Positions 26,476-34,804 of a stretch of 64,000 nt of DNA are shown in pieces. The stretch lies in the NCBI RefSeq assembly GCF_051245535.1, contig NZ_CP195303.1, forward strand, positions 186,001 through 250,000. Direction: 5' to 3'. How positions within the stretch are numbered: the stretch's first letter is position 1; the number at the start of each line of letters is the position of its first letter. The stretch comes from Micavibrio aeruginosavorus_D (GTDB lineage Bacteria; Pseudomonadota; Alphaproteobacteria; Micavibrionales; Micavibrionaceae). The notes below the pieces were generated by a model. That model saw only the letters and a list, made by a program, of their open reading frames with translations, searched no databases and had not been told where the DNA came from. A program made the translations under genes and the position numbers.

Positions 26476-26952
26476 CTACTTTCCGTTTGGTCCCGGCTTT
26501 CCGAAGGCGGGCTTGAGCACATGGTGATACGAATCTTCTATGAGACCGAGAATCTCTTTATCTATCTCGTTAAAATCCATAATAATGATTTTGTATTTTT
26601 CATAGAGCCAGTATTTAAGATGGAGTGCGTAGGTTCCTTTGTTGCCATTCCCTAAATGTTCGTTGAGACGTCTCTTTAGATTTGTTGTCGATGATCCAAC
26701 ATATAAAATGCGTGATGGTGTATTTATTCTTGGGCATTTTCTATCACTTTCGTTTTTGTACTTTTTCATTGTTTTAAAGGTGTTTTTGGGGCAGCCATCA
26801 ATCTGTTCAATTATATAAATGGCGTTTTTCACATCTTGAAGGGTATCAATTTCTGTTGGGTTAATCTCAAATTCCTTAACCGGGCTGAGCTCTTTTGCGG
26901 CATTGCATTTTTGAATAAGCTTATCGAAATATTCTAAACGTAAATTTTTCAT
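26476..26952 (-). CDS. GIY-YIG nuclease-family protein, AT-rich
   Basis: 158 residues. The variant signature AIYIIEQ...ILYVGSSTTNLKRRLNEHLG places a GIY-YIG catalytic domain at about residues 50-125: Tyr in IYIIE and YVG, Arg in LKRRLNEH. A catalytic Glu may be in LIEDSYHH. The gene is markedly AT-rich with AAA/ATT codon preference, unlike both neighbours, which suggests acquisition by transfer. It may be a stand-alone endonuclease from a mobile element or defence context. Its stop is four bases from the xthA start. Confidence 0.75.
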   Translation of the reverse strand: MKNLRLEYFDKLIQKCNAAKELSPVKEFEINPTEIDTLQDVKNAIYIIEQIDGCPKNTFKTMKKYKNESDRKCPRINTPSRILYVGSSTTNLKRRLNEHLGNGNKGTYALHLKYWLYEKYKIIIMDFNEIDKEILGLIEDSYHHVLKPAFGKPGPNGK

Positions 26953-26971
26953 GCTCTTAATATCCTCTTGC

Positions 26972-27595
26972 TTATGGGATCCAACCCATTTTCCAATCAC
27001 CCATGGGCACGATTTCTGCCGGATGGCCGTTATCATGGAACCATGAATCGGCGGCGTAACGCTCGCCTGTTTTAATATCGATCAGCGCGGCGGTCTGGTG
27101 TGGGCCTTGGGCCACGAAGATCGGAACGCGGGCGGTGGGGCGGGTGGTTTTGTGGAATTTTAACAAACCCGCTTCTTCCATCATGGCCAGATACACGGTG
27201 GCGTTCGTGCTTTCATCCACGCAGTCCAGTTGATAGGGGCCGAGTGTACCGTATGTTCCGGCCACATCAACGGCGGTGCCGGTTTTCTGACCCACAACGC
27301 GCTCCATCAATCCGATGGATTTGGCAATGGCGGCCCGTTCGGCGGGCGCGTTGGTGATGGTCTGGCGCAATGGCGCGGTGGCCTTGCTCCATTCAGCGGA
27401 TGACAGCGACACGCGGTCGCGTGATGCGCACCCATACCCACGGCAGACATCGAATGATTTTGGTACGGGGGCGGTCAGTTTCTTCTGCTCGAAATATCCG
27501 GCATAGGGGCGCGGTTCATTCACATCCACACTGGCGCACGCCGTCAGCAGCAAGCATATAATGGCGGGGGTGAAGAAAAATGATTTCATCATCAC
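26972..27595 (-). CDS. Conserved lipoprotein, unknown
   Basis: 207 residues with a signal ending LLLTACAS, a good lipobox. The middle (FDVCRGYGCASRDRVSLS) and the Cys/Asp patch LDCVDESTNATVYLAMME are recurrent features of an uncharacterised alphaproteobacterial lipoprotein family. The four conserved cysteines may form disulfides. The start overlaps the erpA stop by four bases, so the two are co-transcribed. No catalytic assignment is possible. Confidence 0.65.
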   Translation of the reverse strand: MMMKSFFFTPAIICLLLTACASVDVNEPRPYAGYFEQKKLTAPVPKSFDVCRGYGCASRDRVSLSSAEWSKATAPLRQTITNAPAERAAIAKSIGLMERVVGQKTGTAVDVAGTYGTLGPYQLDCVDESTNATVYLAMMEEAGLLKFHKTTRPTARVPIFVAQGPHQTAALIDIKTGERYAADSWFHDNGHPAEIVPMGDWKMGWIP

Positions 27596-27933
27596 ATGGC
27601 AAACGATGTGCCGCAGCCGCAGGACGATGTGGCATTCGGGTTTTTGATCTGGAAGCTGGCGCCGACGAGGTCTTCGACATAATCAACGGTCGAGCCATTC
27701 AGGTAATCGAGGGACACGTCATCGACCAGCACGCGGATGCCGTCATGGTCGAACACATGGTCGTCACTGGCCACATCGCGGGCGAAGCCGAATTTATACT
27801 GGAACCCTGAACATCCACCACCCAGAACCTCGACCCGGAGCATCAGGTCCGGGTTGGATTGCGCGGTCTGGAGCGCCTTCATCCGGCGGGCCAGGGCATC
27901 GGTCAGGGTGATTGTGCGGGTCTGTGTGTCCAT
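27592..27933 (-). CDS. erpA: Iron-sulfur cluster insertion protein, IscA/ErpA family
   Basis: 113 residues. A-type carrier that hands [Fe-S] clusters to apo-enzymes. The three ligand cysteines are visible in LGGGCSGFQYKFGF and the C-terminal SSCGCGTSF. An erpA-type gene next to dgt is a normal alphaproteobacterial arrangement; here they are divergent. Confidence 0.9.
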   Translation of the reverse strand: MDTQTRTITLTDALARRMKALQTAQSNPDLMLRVEVLGGGCSGFQYKFGFARDVASDDHVFDHDGIRVLVDDVSLDYLNGSTVDYVEDLVGASFQIKNPNATSSCGCGTSFAM

Positions 27934-28027
27934 ACACTATATATAGAGTGCCATGGGGGGTATTTTCAATTCCCCATTAACGCGTTAATCTGGCCCGGAA
28001 TTTCAACCTGTTACGGATAATCGCGTG

Positions 28028-29269
28028 ATGAGCAATTTGGCCGCTGACCAAGCCACCTATAATTACTGTGCCCTGCCGCTGGCGTCTTATGCCTGCCGTC
28101 CGGACCAAACGGCGGGGCGGATTTATCCGTCCACGGAATCGGCCACCCGCACCCCGTTCCAGCGTGACCGCGACCGGATCATTCATTGCAGCGCGTTTCG
28201 CCGCCTGAAATACAAAACGCAAGTGTTCGTCTATCACGAAGGCGATCATTTCCGCACCCGTCTGTCCCATACGATCGAAGTCGCGCAAATTGCCCGGTCA
28301 CTGGCCCGCGCCTTGTTTGTGAACGAAGATCTGGCCGAAGCCGTCGCACTGGCCCACGATCTGGGCCACACACCGTTCGCGCATGTGGGCGAAGATGTGA
28401 TGGTGGAATGCATGAATGATGTGGGTGGGTTCGATCATAACGATCAATCACTCCGCGTCCTGACGCATCTTGAACGCCGCTATCCGGCATGGCCGGGCCT
28501 GAACCTGACATGGGAAACGCTGGAAGGTGTGGCAAAACATAATGGCCCGTTGCTTAAAAAGGGCGAAACACCGGAATCTGCTGGACTGCCCGTGACCGTG
28601 ACAATGGTGAATGACCAGATGGATTTGCGTCTGGACACCTATGCCTCGGTTGAGGCACAGGTGGCGGCGTTGGCTGATGACATTGCGTACAATAACCATG
28701 ATGTTGAAGATGGTTTGCGCGCAGGGCTCTTCACGCTGAACGATCTGCGCACCGTGCCGTTGCTGGCCGATATTATTCCGCAGGTCGAAGCCGAATGGCC
28801 GGATTGCGAACCAAAAATCATCATCTTCGAAGTCATCCGCGAAATGATCGGCGTGATGATCGAAGATGTTCTGGGCGAAACCCGCCGCCGTTTAAAAGCA
28901 TTGAACCCATCCAGCGTCGAAGACGTGCGTATGGCGGGCCATGCCATGGTGGCGTTTTCCGACCCCATGCGGGACAAGGTCGATGGTCTGCGCGAATTTT
29001 TGTATGAAAATATGTACCGCCATTACACCGTCCGCCGCATGCGGATGAAGGTCAGCCGCGTGGTACGGGATTTGTACGAAGCGTTCATGAATGAATACCA
29101 TCTTCTGCCCCCGGATTGGCAAAAACGGGTGGAAGACGTGGGGGGTGGAAAAGCCGACGGAATCCGGCCCCGGGCGCGGATTGTGGCCGATTATATCGCC
29201 GGAATGACCGACCGATATGCCATAAAAGAGCATGAACGCCTGTTCGACCTGCACTGGGATTTGCGCTGA
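28028..29269 (+). CDS. dgt: Deoxyguanosinetriphosphate triphosphohydrolase-like protein
   Basis: 413 residues, HD-domain dNTPase releasing deoxynucleoside and tripolyphosphate. The metal site is seen as FRTRLSHTIEVAQIARSLA and the AHDLGHTPFAHVGED motif, with a later Asp in ALADDIAYNNHDVEDGL. RDRDRIIHCSAFRRLKYKTQ is the family's N-terminal signature. GTG at 28025 directly precedes ATG 28028, so either may serve. The next gene downstream is the SPOR protein, whereas argS is usually found there. Confidence 0.9.
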   Translation: MSNLAADQATYNYCALPLASYACRPDQTAGRIYPSTESATRTPFQRDRDRIIHCSAFRRLKYKTQVFVYHEGDHFRTRLSHTIEVAQIARSLARALFVNEDLAEAVALAHDLGHTPFAHVGEDVMVECMNDVGGFDHNDQSLRVLTHLERRYPAWPGLNLTWETLEGVAKHNGPLLKKGETPESAGLPVTVTMVNDQMDLRLDTYASVEAQVAALADDIAYNNHDVEDGLRAGLFTLNDLRTVPLLADIIPQVEAEWPDCEPKIIIFEVIREMIGVMIEDVLGETRRRLKALNPSSVEDVRMAGHAMVAFSDPMRDKVDGLREFLYENMYRHYTVRRMRMKVSRVVRDLYEAFMNEYHLLPPDWQKRVEDVGGGKADGIRPRARIVADYIAGMTDRYAIKEHERLFDLHWDLR

Positions 29270-29375
29270 TTTTCTTAACCTGCTGATTTTTCAGTGATTT
29301 TGCGGGGATATAACCCTGCGGATAAGACTCAAGGAATGCTTGAGGAAAAGCCCCGGTTTTCCTAAAGTAGTCCCC

Positions 29376-30383
29376 ATGACCTACCATGATGAATTTGATG
29401 ATCCCGAAGGGGGAAACCCCTTTGGCCGGATTGCGCGGGCGCTTGAAAATGGGCGCACGCGTTTGAGCGCACGCGCACCGTTCCTGACCGTTTTGATGGG
29501 GTTGGGCGCGCTGTTTATTCTTCTCGCTGTCTTCTGGGTCAGTTACCCGCGCGGTGATGATCCGACGCGTCCTGTCCCGATGGTGCAGGCCGATGCCGAC
29601 ATGGCGTCCGCGTCCTATAAAACCACGCCGGATGATCCGGGTGGAATGGACATTCCGTACCGCGACAGCACCTTGTTCGACACGCTGCGTTCCGCCAACA
29701 ATGCGGAAGATGGTGCCAGCAAGGTTGAAAACCTTCTGCCCCCGCCGGAAGAGCCGATGACGCGCGAACAAATGTTTGCTGGTTTGAAAACCGAAACATT
29801 GACGCCGGAAACGGGTGCGCCCGTGACGGAAATGGCCGAAGCCGATGTGGCCAGCGGTGAACCGGTTGCAAAAATGGTGAACGATGATTTGAGCGCCGAA
29901 CCAAAACCGGACCCGGCCCTGGAAAAAGAACCGGCCGTTGAAGAACTGGAAAAAACCGCGGATGAAGAGCCGATTAAACCGGCTGAAGACTCCAAACCGG
30001 CAGGCATGCCGACCCCGGTGATTGCCCCGGAAAAGAAAACCGATATCCGCAGCGCGGAAAAGGTTGAAGAGAAGGTCGCCGCCACCGAACCCGCCGCCGG
30101 TGCCGCCGCACCTGCTGTAAAGGCAGTGCAGGATGGAACGCATTTCGTTCAGATGGCCAGCGTGAAGGACGAAGCCGCCGCGCGTGCCGAATGGAAGAAA
30201 ATGCAGGCCGCATTCCCCGCGCAGTTGGGTAGTGTTGAACTGCGCGTGCAGAAAGCCGATCTGGGCGCCAAGGGTGTGTTCTACCGCATTCAAGGTGGAC
30301 CGCTGAATCAGGATCAAGCCAAATCGATTTGCACGGCCATTGCCGCCAAACGTCCCGGGGGTTGCATTGTTGTCGCCCGTTGA
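29376..30383 (+). CDS. SPOR-domain inner-membrane protein
   Basis: About 335 residues. Short cytosolic N-terminus, one transmembrane helix (about 40-60, LTVLMGLGALFILLAVFWV), a long charged Pro/Glu/Lys-rich linker and a C-terminal SPOR domain (about 255-335, HFVQMASVKDEAAARAEW then FYRIQGGPLNQDQAKSIC). SPOR domains bind denuded septal peptidoglycan, as in FtsN and DedD. ATG 29376 is used; an upstream TTG at 29340 with AAGGA before it is an alternative. nagZ overlaps or closely follows its end. Confidence 0.85.
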   Translation: MTYHDEFDDPEGGNPFGRIARALENGRTRLSARAPFLTVLMGLGALFILLAVFWVSYPRGDDPTRPVPMVQADADMASASYKTTPDDPGGMDIPYRDSTLFDTLRSANNAEDGASKVENLLPPPEEPMTREQMFAGLKTETLTPETGAPVTEMAEADVASGEPVAKMVNDDLSAEPKPDPALEKEPAVEELEKTADEEPIKPAEDSKPAGMPTPVIAPEKKTDIRSAEKVEEKVAATEPAAGAAAPAVKAVQDGTHFVQMASVKDEAAARAEWKKMQAAFPAQLGSVELRVQKADLGAKGVFYRIQGGPLNQDQAKSICTAIAAKRPGGCIVVAR

Positions 30384-31368
30384 TCCGCATAACGCGCCGC
30401 TGGCGGCGATCTTCGGTCTGTCAGGTACGACCCTGACGGATGAAGAGCGTGCGTTTTTCAAAACGGTCAATCCTCTGGGCTTTATTTTGTTTGCGCGCAA
30501 CGCAACCGACCCGACGCAATTGATCGCGCTGACCGCTGATCTGCAATCTTTGCTGGGGCGTGAAGTGCCCATCCTGATCGATCAGGAAGGGGGCCGCGTG
30601 GCCCGTCTGCGTCAACCGCACTGGCCCGCAACTGTGGCCGCCCAAAATCTGCCGGACACGGCGGCGGTTGCGGCCCAAAGTGGGGCCATTGCCGATACGC
30701 TGAACGCCATGGGCGTGAACGTAAACTGCGCCCCGGTTCTGGATGTTTTGTTTGATGATACGCATGCCGCCATTGGTGACCGTGCGTTTTCCAAGGATGC
30801 GGCGATTGTATCCGAACGCGCCATTGCATCCTGCCGCGCCTATCTGGCGAAGGGTGTGGTGCCGGTGATTAAACACATGCCGGGGCAGGGGCGCGCAACG
30901 CTCGATTCCCACCTCGATCTGCCGCATGTAAAGGCCGCCATGGCGGATCTGGAAGCGGTTGATTTTCTGCCCTACCGCGACCTGTTGAAACAGGATTTCG
31001 TTGATGCGGTGTGGGGCATGGTGTCACACATCGTTTATGACGCCGTTGATAATGTTCTGCCCGCCACATGTTCACCCGCTTTGATCGGTGGCGTGATCCG
31101 CAAGCAACTGGGTTTTGATGGCCTGTTGCTGACCGATGATATCGTTATGAATGCGCTGGGCCGCATTGGCGATATGGGCGTGCGGGCGAAGGCGACGCTG
31201 GATGCCGGGTGCGACATCGTCCTGCATTGCAGTGGCAAGATGGATGAGATGAAGGATGTTGTTGCGGCCATTCCGGTGATGACCGCCGATGCGGTACGCC
31301 GTTATAACCGCAGCCTGCCCGTATCGGGGCAAGGCCCGAATGTTGCGTATGGGGGATTGCATGTCTGA
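30370..31368 (+). CDS. nagZ: Beta-N-acetylhexosaminidase
   Basis: About 332 residues. GH3 enzyme that removes GlcNAc from anhydro-muropeptides in peptidoglycan recycling. The signature segment VIKHMPGQGRATLDSHLDLP holds the catalytic DxH loop; the usual His of PGHG is Gln here. The Asp nucleophile lies in LLLTDDIVMNAL. No ATG is available at the right place: TTG 30370 has GGGGG eight bases upstream, and TTG 30340 is possible. The start overlaps the SPOR gene. Confidence 0.88.
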   Translation: MSPVDPHNAPLAAIFGLSGTTLTDEERAFFKTVNPLGFILFARNATDPTQLIALTADLQSLLGREVPILIDQEGGRVARLRQPHWPATVAAQNLPDTAAVAAQSGAIADTLNAMGVNVNCAPVLDVLFDDTHAAIGDRAFSKDAAIVSERAIASCRAYLAKGVVPVIKHMPGQGRATLDSHLDLPHVKAAMADLEAVDFLPYRDLLKQDFVDAVWGMVSHIVYDAVDNVLPATCSPALIGGVIRKQLGFDGLLLTDDIVMNALGRIGDMGVRAKATLDAGCDIVLHCSGKMDEMKDVVAAIPVMTADAVRRYNRSLPVSGQGPNVAYGGLHV

Positions 31369-32338
31369 TGAAATGATGGACGCCGATTCCGGTTTTGAAT
31401 TGGACGATGTGATCGGGTTTGAAGAAGACCCGCCGCGCGATGGCATGGAACCGGGCGAATATAACCCGGATGAATTGCTGCTGAACATTGACGGGTATGA
31501 AGGCCCGATTGATGTCTTGCTGGTCATGGCCCGCGACCAGAAGGTGGATCTGGCGAAAATTTCCATCCTGCAATTGACGCGCCAATATTTGGCCTTCGTC
31601 GATCGTGCCAAGGCGATGAATCTGGATCTGGCCGCCGAATATCTGGTGATGGCGGCGTGGCTGGCCTATCTGAAATCGCGCTTGTTGTTGCCGCGCGAAG
31701 AATCCAAGGGCAATGAACCGTCCGCCGACCAAATGGCCGAAGCGCTGCAATTCCAGTTGCGCCGTCTGGGTGCAATGAAGAATGCGGCCAGCGCGCTGTT
31801 CAATCGCCCGTATCTGGGCAACGGTATTTACCCGCGCGGCATGCCCGAAGGTCTGGGCGTTAAAACCGACATCACGTGGGACATTACGCTGTTTGATTTG
31901 CTGAAGGCCTATGGCGATATTCGCCGCCGTCAGGAATATGCAACGTTTGAATTGCCTGTCTTCTCCGTCATGACGATGGAAGAGGCGCTGGACCGTGTGG
32001 GCACCATGCTGGGCAAATTACCGCGCAAGGGTCCGTACAGCGCCTGGGTCACGATGAACAGCCTGATGCCGGAAAAAATCAAGGACCCGCTCTATGGCCG
32101 CTCATCCATGGCGTCCACCTTCACCGCCGGATTGGAATTGGTGAAGCAGGGCAAGGTCGAAATTAAACAAGACGGTTTGTTCCGCCCGATTTATATGCGT
32201 GCGACCTTTGTTGACCGCGACCGCGTTGGTGGGCCGGATGATGAACAATCCGATGATATTCAACAAGACAACAATCCGGATGCCGCCGATGGATTTGATG
32301 GCGAATCCGAAACCAGTTACGCCGAAGCGGGAGTATAA
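31361..32338 (+). CDS. scpA: Segregation and condensation protein A
   Basis: About 325 residues. Kleisin subunit that bridges Smc heads with ScpB in chromosome condensation. The core begins YEGPIDVLLVMARDQKVDLAKI (key part GPIDVLLVMARDQKVDL), then AAEYLVMAAWLAYLKSRLLLP; the winged-helix end is at about 225-295. The N-terminal 45 residues and the last 35 are acidic extras. ATG 31361 overlaps the nagZ stop. Four bases separate it from scpB. Confidence 0.92.
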   Translation: MSDEMMDADSGFELDDVIGFEEDPPRDGMEPGEYNPDELLLNIDGYEGPIDVLLVMARDQKVDLAKISILQLTRQYLAFVDRAKAMNLDLAAEYLVMAAWLAYLKSRLLLPREESKGNEPSADQMAEALQFQLRRLGAMKNAASALFNRPYLGNGIYPRGMPEGLGVKTDITWDITLFDLLKAYGDIRRRQEYATFELPVFSVMTMEEALDRVGTMLGKLPRKGPYSAWVTMNSLMPEKIKDPLYGRSSMASTFTAGLELVKQGKVEIKQDGLFRPIYMRATFVDRDRVGGPDDEQSDDIQQDNNPDAADGFDGESETSYAEAGV

Positions 32339-32341
32339 AAG

Positions 32342-33487
32342 ATGAGCATGGATGACAACGATTCCAAAGAAATGATCAGCGACAACACCATGGCCAGCGT
32401 TGCCGAAATCATGGCGCAAGCCATGGATGAGGACGATGCCGAGGACATGGAGTCGATCGAGGACATCGCCGAAGCGGTTGAAGCCGATCTGGCCGCTGGC
32501 GAAGAATCCGATGAAGATGTTTTCGAAGCGGAAGAGGAATTTTCGGAGGATGAAGTTCTGGCGTCCGATGCCGAATCTGTCGAAGGTGAAGTGGAAGAAT
32601 CTGGCCCGTTGGATACGATCCGTATTCTCGAAGCGTTGCTGTTCGCATCTCCCGCGCCGTTGAGCATGAGCGCGATGCGCGAACGCCTGCCGGAAAATTC
32701 CGATGTCGGCGGCATGCTGATGAAGCTGAAGGAAGAATACGCAACGCGTGGCGTTCAGTTGATGGAGATGGACGGCCATTGGGCGTTCCGCACCGCTGAT
32801 GATCTGAACGATGCCCTGTTGCTGAAACGCGAAGTGCGCCGCCCGCTGTCCCGCGCGGCCATGGAAACAATGGCGATCGTGGCGTACCACCAGCCGGTGA
32901 CGCGTGCGGAAATTGAAAACATCCGTGGCGTTGTCATTGCCAAGGGCACGCTGGACATCCTGATGGAATGCGGCTGGGTGAAGCCGGGCCGTCGCCGTGA
33001 AACGCCGGGCCGCCCGCTGACCTGGGTCACGACCGCCAGCTTCCTGGACCATTTCGGTCTGGAAACATTGAGCGAACTGCCGGGTCTGGATGATCTGAAG
33101 GCCTCCGGCTTGCTGGATCGCCGTCCGGCCATTGAAAACATTGCCCCCGATCTGTTCGACCAGATTGAAGAAAGCGATGCCAAGTCCCTGAGCGAAGAGG
33201 ACGAGGACGACGAAGAAGCCGCAGGCGGTTTCGAAGCGCACTTCAACGCAGAAGATGCCGAGGCCCCGGAAACGGAAGAAGACGCCAACGCCGAACTCTC
33301 CGCCATGATTGATGACATGGAAGAAGAGGGTGCAGAAACCGTAGAAGCCGCCGCATCATCCGATGACGATGATGAAGACAGCGACGAAGAAGTGGATTCT
33401 GATGAAGACGACGATGAAGATGATGCCGACGATTCAGATGATGAAGACGGCTATGACGATGATGAAGAAGATGAGGACGAAGAATGA
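32342..33487 (+). CDS. scpB: Segregation and condensation protein B with long acidic arms
   Basis: 381 residues against a usual 180-250. The two winged-helix core is at about 88-270: LDTIRILEALLFASPAPLS, then AMETMAIVAYHQPVTRAEIE and GRRRETPGRPLTW. It is flanked by an N-terminal acidic region (about 1-87) and an extreme C-terminal Asp/Glu/Ser tract (about 275-381). The frame stays open and runs into tatA with an ATGA overlap, so the tail is real coding sequence. Confidence 0.92.
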   Translation: MSMDDNDSKEMISDNTMASVAEIMAQAMDEDDAEDMESIEDIAEAVEADLAAGEESDEDVFEAEEEFSEDEVLASDAESVEGEVEESGPLDTIRILEALLFASPAPLSMSAMRERLPENSDVGGMLMKLKEEYATRGVQLMEMDGHWAFRTADDLNDALLLKREVRRPLSRAAMETMAIVAYHQPVTRAEIENIRGVVIAKGTLDILMECGWVKPGRRRETPGRPLTWVTTASFLDHFGLETLSELPGLDDLKASGLLDRRPAIENIAPDLFDQIEESDAKSLSEEDEDDEEAAGGFEAHFNAEDAEAPETEEDANAELSAMIDDMEEEGAETVEAAASSDDDDEDSDEEVDSDEDDDEDDADDSDDEDGYDDDEEDEDEE

Positions 33488-33669
33488 GCATTGGCATCTG
33501 GCAAATTGGCCTGATTATTCTGGTGATTGTCCTGCTGTTCGGCGCGGGCCGCGTGCCGCGCTTGATGGAAGACATCGGCAAGGGCATCAACAGCTTTAAA
33601 AAAGGTCTGAAAGACGGGGACGATACCCCGCAGAAGATCGAAAAGAAAAACGATCAGGATCCGTCCTGA
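33484..33669 (+). CDS. tatA: Twin-arginine translocase subunit TatA
   Basis: 61 residues. One N-terminal transmembrane helix (IGIWQIGLIILVIVLLFGAG), the FG hinge, then an amphipathic helix (RVPRLMEDIGKGINSFKKGL) and a charged tail. TatA multimers form the size-variable pore for folded proteins. Overlaps scpB. Confidence 0.95.
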   Translation: MSIGIWQIGLIILVIVLLFGAGRVPRLMEDIGKGINSFKKGLKDGDDTPQKIEKKNDQDPS

Positions 33670-33713
33670 TCGTTTCCTGCGTATGCGCCGCCCCATAACC
33701 GGGACCAGCCCCC

Positions 33714-34019
33714 ATGTTTGATATCAGTTGGGCCGAATTGTTCATTGTCGCCTTGGTTGCGATTTTGGTGATTGGTCCGTCCGACATTCCGAAAGTAATG
33801 ATGTCGCTGGGCCGTATGGTTCGGAAGATGCAGCATATTCGTTTTGCCCTGACGCATCATTTTGATGATGTCATGCGGGCCGTCGATGTCGAAGACATGC
33901 GCAAATATAACGAAAAATCATCCGCAACAACACCCGATACGGACGAAGCCGACGCCGATGATGATGCCGATATTGTTCCCGTGAAACGCGATGTCGAAAA
34001 AACGGGTGAGTTGCAATGA
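33714..34019 (+). CDS. tatB: Twin-arginine translocase subunit TatB
   Basis: 101 residues. N-terminal helix FDISWAELFIVALVAILVIG with the Glu and Gly-Pro hinge typical of TatB, then an amphipathic helix and a polar tail. It forms the substrate receptor with TatC, whose ATG overlaps its stop by four bases. Confidence 0.92.
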   Translation: MFDISWAELFIVALVAILVIGPSDIPKVMMSLGRMVRKMQHIRFALTHHFDDVMRAVDVEDMRKYNEKSSATTPDTDEADADDDADIVPVKRDVEKTGELQ

Positions 34020-34804
34020 CACAAGCCCCCGAACAGATGGAACCGGATCATAATCCAAAGCCGCTGGTCGATCATTTGGTCGAATTGCGCAATCGGTTGA
34101 TGTGGTGTTTTCTGGCGGTGATTGCGGGCACCGGTTTTTGTTACCTGTTTGTTCAGGATATTTACGGGTTTCTGGTGCGTCCGCTGGCCGATGCCATGGG
34201 GGATAATGATACCCAGCGTCTGATCTACACAAACCTGACCGAAGCCTTTTTCACCTACATAAAAATTTCCTTCTTTGGTGGGTTGTTTTTAATGTTTCCG
34301 GTGCTGGCCGTGCAAATCTGGGGCTTTATTGCGCCCGGCCTATATGGGCGGGAACGGCGCGCCTTCTTGCCCTATCTGGTGGCGACGCCCGTGTTGTTTA
34401 TCGCCGGGGCCGCGCTGGTTTATTACTTCATCATGCCACTGGCGTGGCGATTCTTTCTGGGGTTCCAGAGCACGGGCGCGGAAACCGCCTTGCCGATCCA
34501 GTTGGAAGCGCGGGTCAGCGAATATCTCGATCTGGTCATGGTGCTGATGTTTGCCTTTGGGCTGTGTTTCCAGTTGCCGGTCTTGTTGTCGTTGATGGCG
34601 CGGGCAGGGCTGATCACGGCGGAAACGCTGGCCAGCCGACGTAAATACGCCATCGTGGCCATTTTTATTGCGGCGGCGCTGCTGACCCCGCCGGATATTA
34701 TTTCGCAAGTGGGGTTGGCCATTCCGCTGATCGGGCTGTACGAAATTTCGATCCTGCTGGTTCGGCGCATTTGTAAAGAGCGCGCGGCACGCCATGGCGC
34801 ATGA
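34016..34804 (+). CDS. tatC: Twin-arginine translocase subunit TatC
   Basis: 262 residues with six membrane helices; docks the RR signal peptide. PLVDHLVELRNRLMW is the cytosolic N-terminal signature, FFGGLFLMFPVLAVQIWGFIAPGL and the FGLCFQLPVLLSLMARAG segment follow. serS, a frequent next gene in alphaproteobacteria, is replaced by zapE here, overlapping by 11 bases. Confidence 0.95.
   Translation: MTQAPEQMEPDHNPKPLVDHLVELRNRLMWCFLAVIAGTGFCYLFVQDIYGFLVRPLADAMGDNDTQRLIYTNLTEAFFTYIKISFFGGLFLMFPVLAVQIWGFIAPGLYGRERRAFLPYLVATPVLFIAGAALVYYFIMPLAWRFFLGFQSTGAETALPIQLEARVSEYLDLVMVLMFAFGLCFQLPVLLSLMARAGLITAETLASRRKYAIVAIFIAAALLTPPDIISQVGLAIPLIGLYEISILLVRRICKERAARHGA

Noticed and set aside
29085..30572. 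A 495-codon open frame on the minus strand across dgt, SPOR and nagZ
   Set aside because: It crosses three well-supported plus-strand genes and shows Phe/Gly/Arg-rich shadow composition with no domain.
33340..33487. Frameshift or low-complexity artefact at the scpB 3' end
   Set aside because: The acidic tract stays in one frame and joins tatA through an exact ATGA overlap, as expected for a real gene end.
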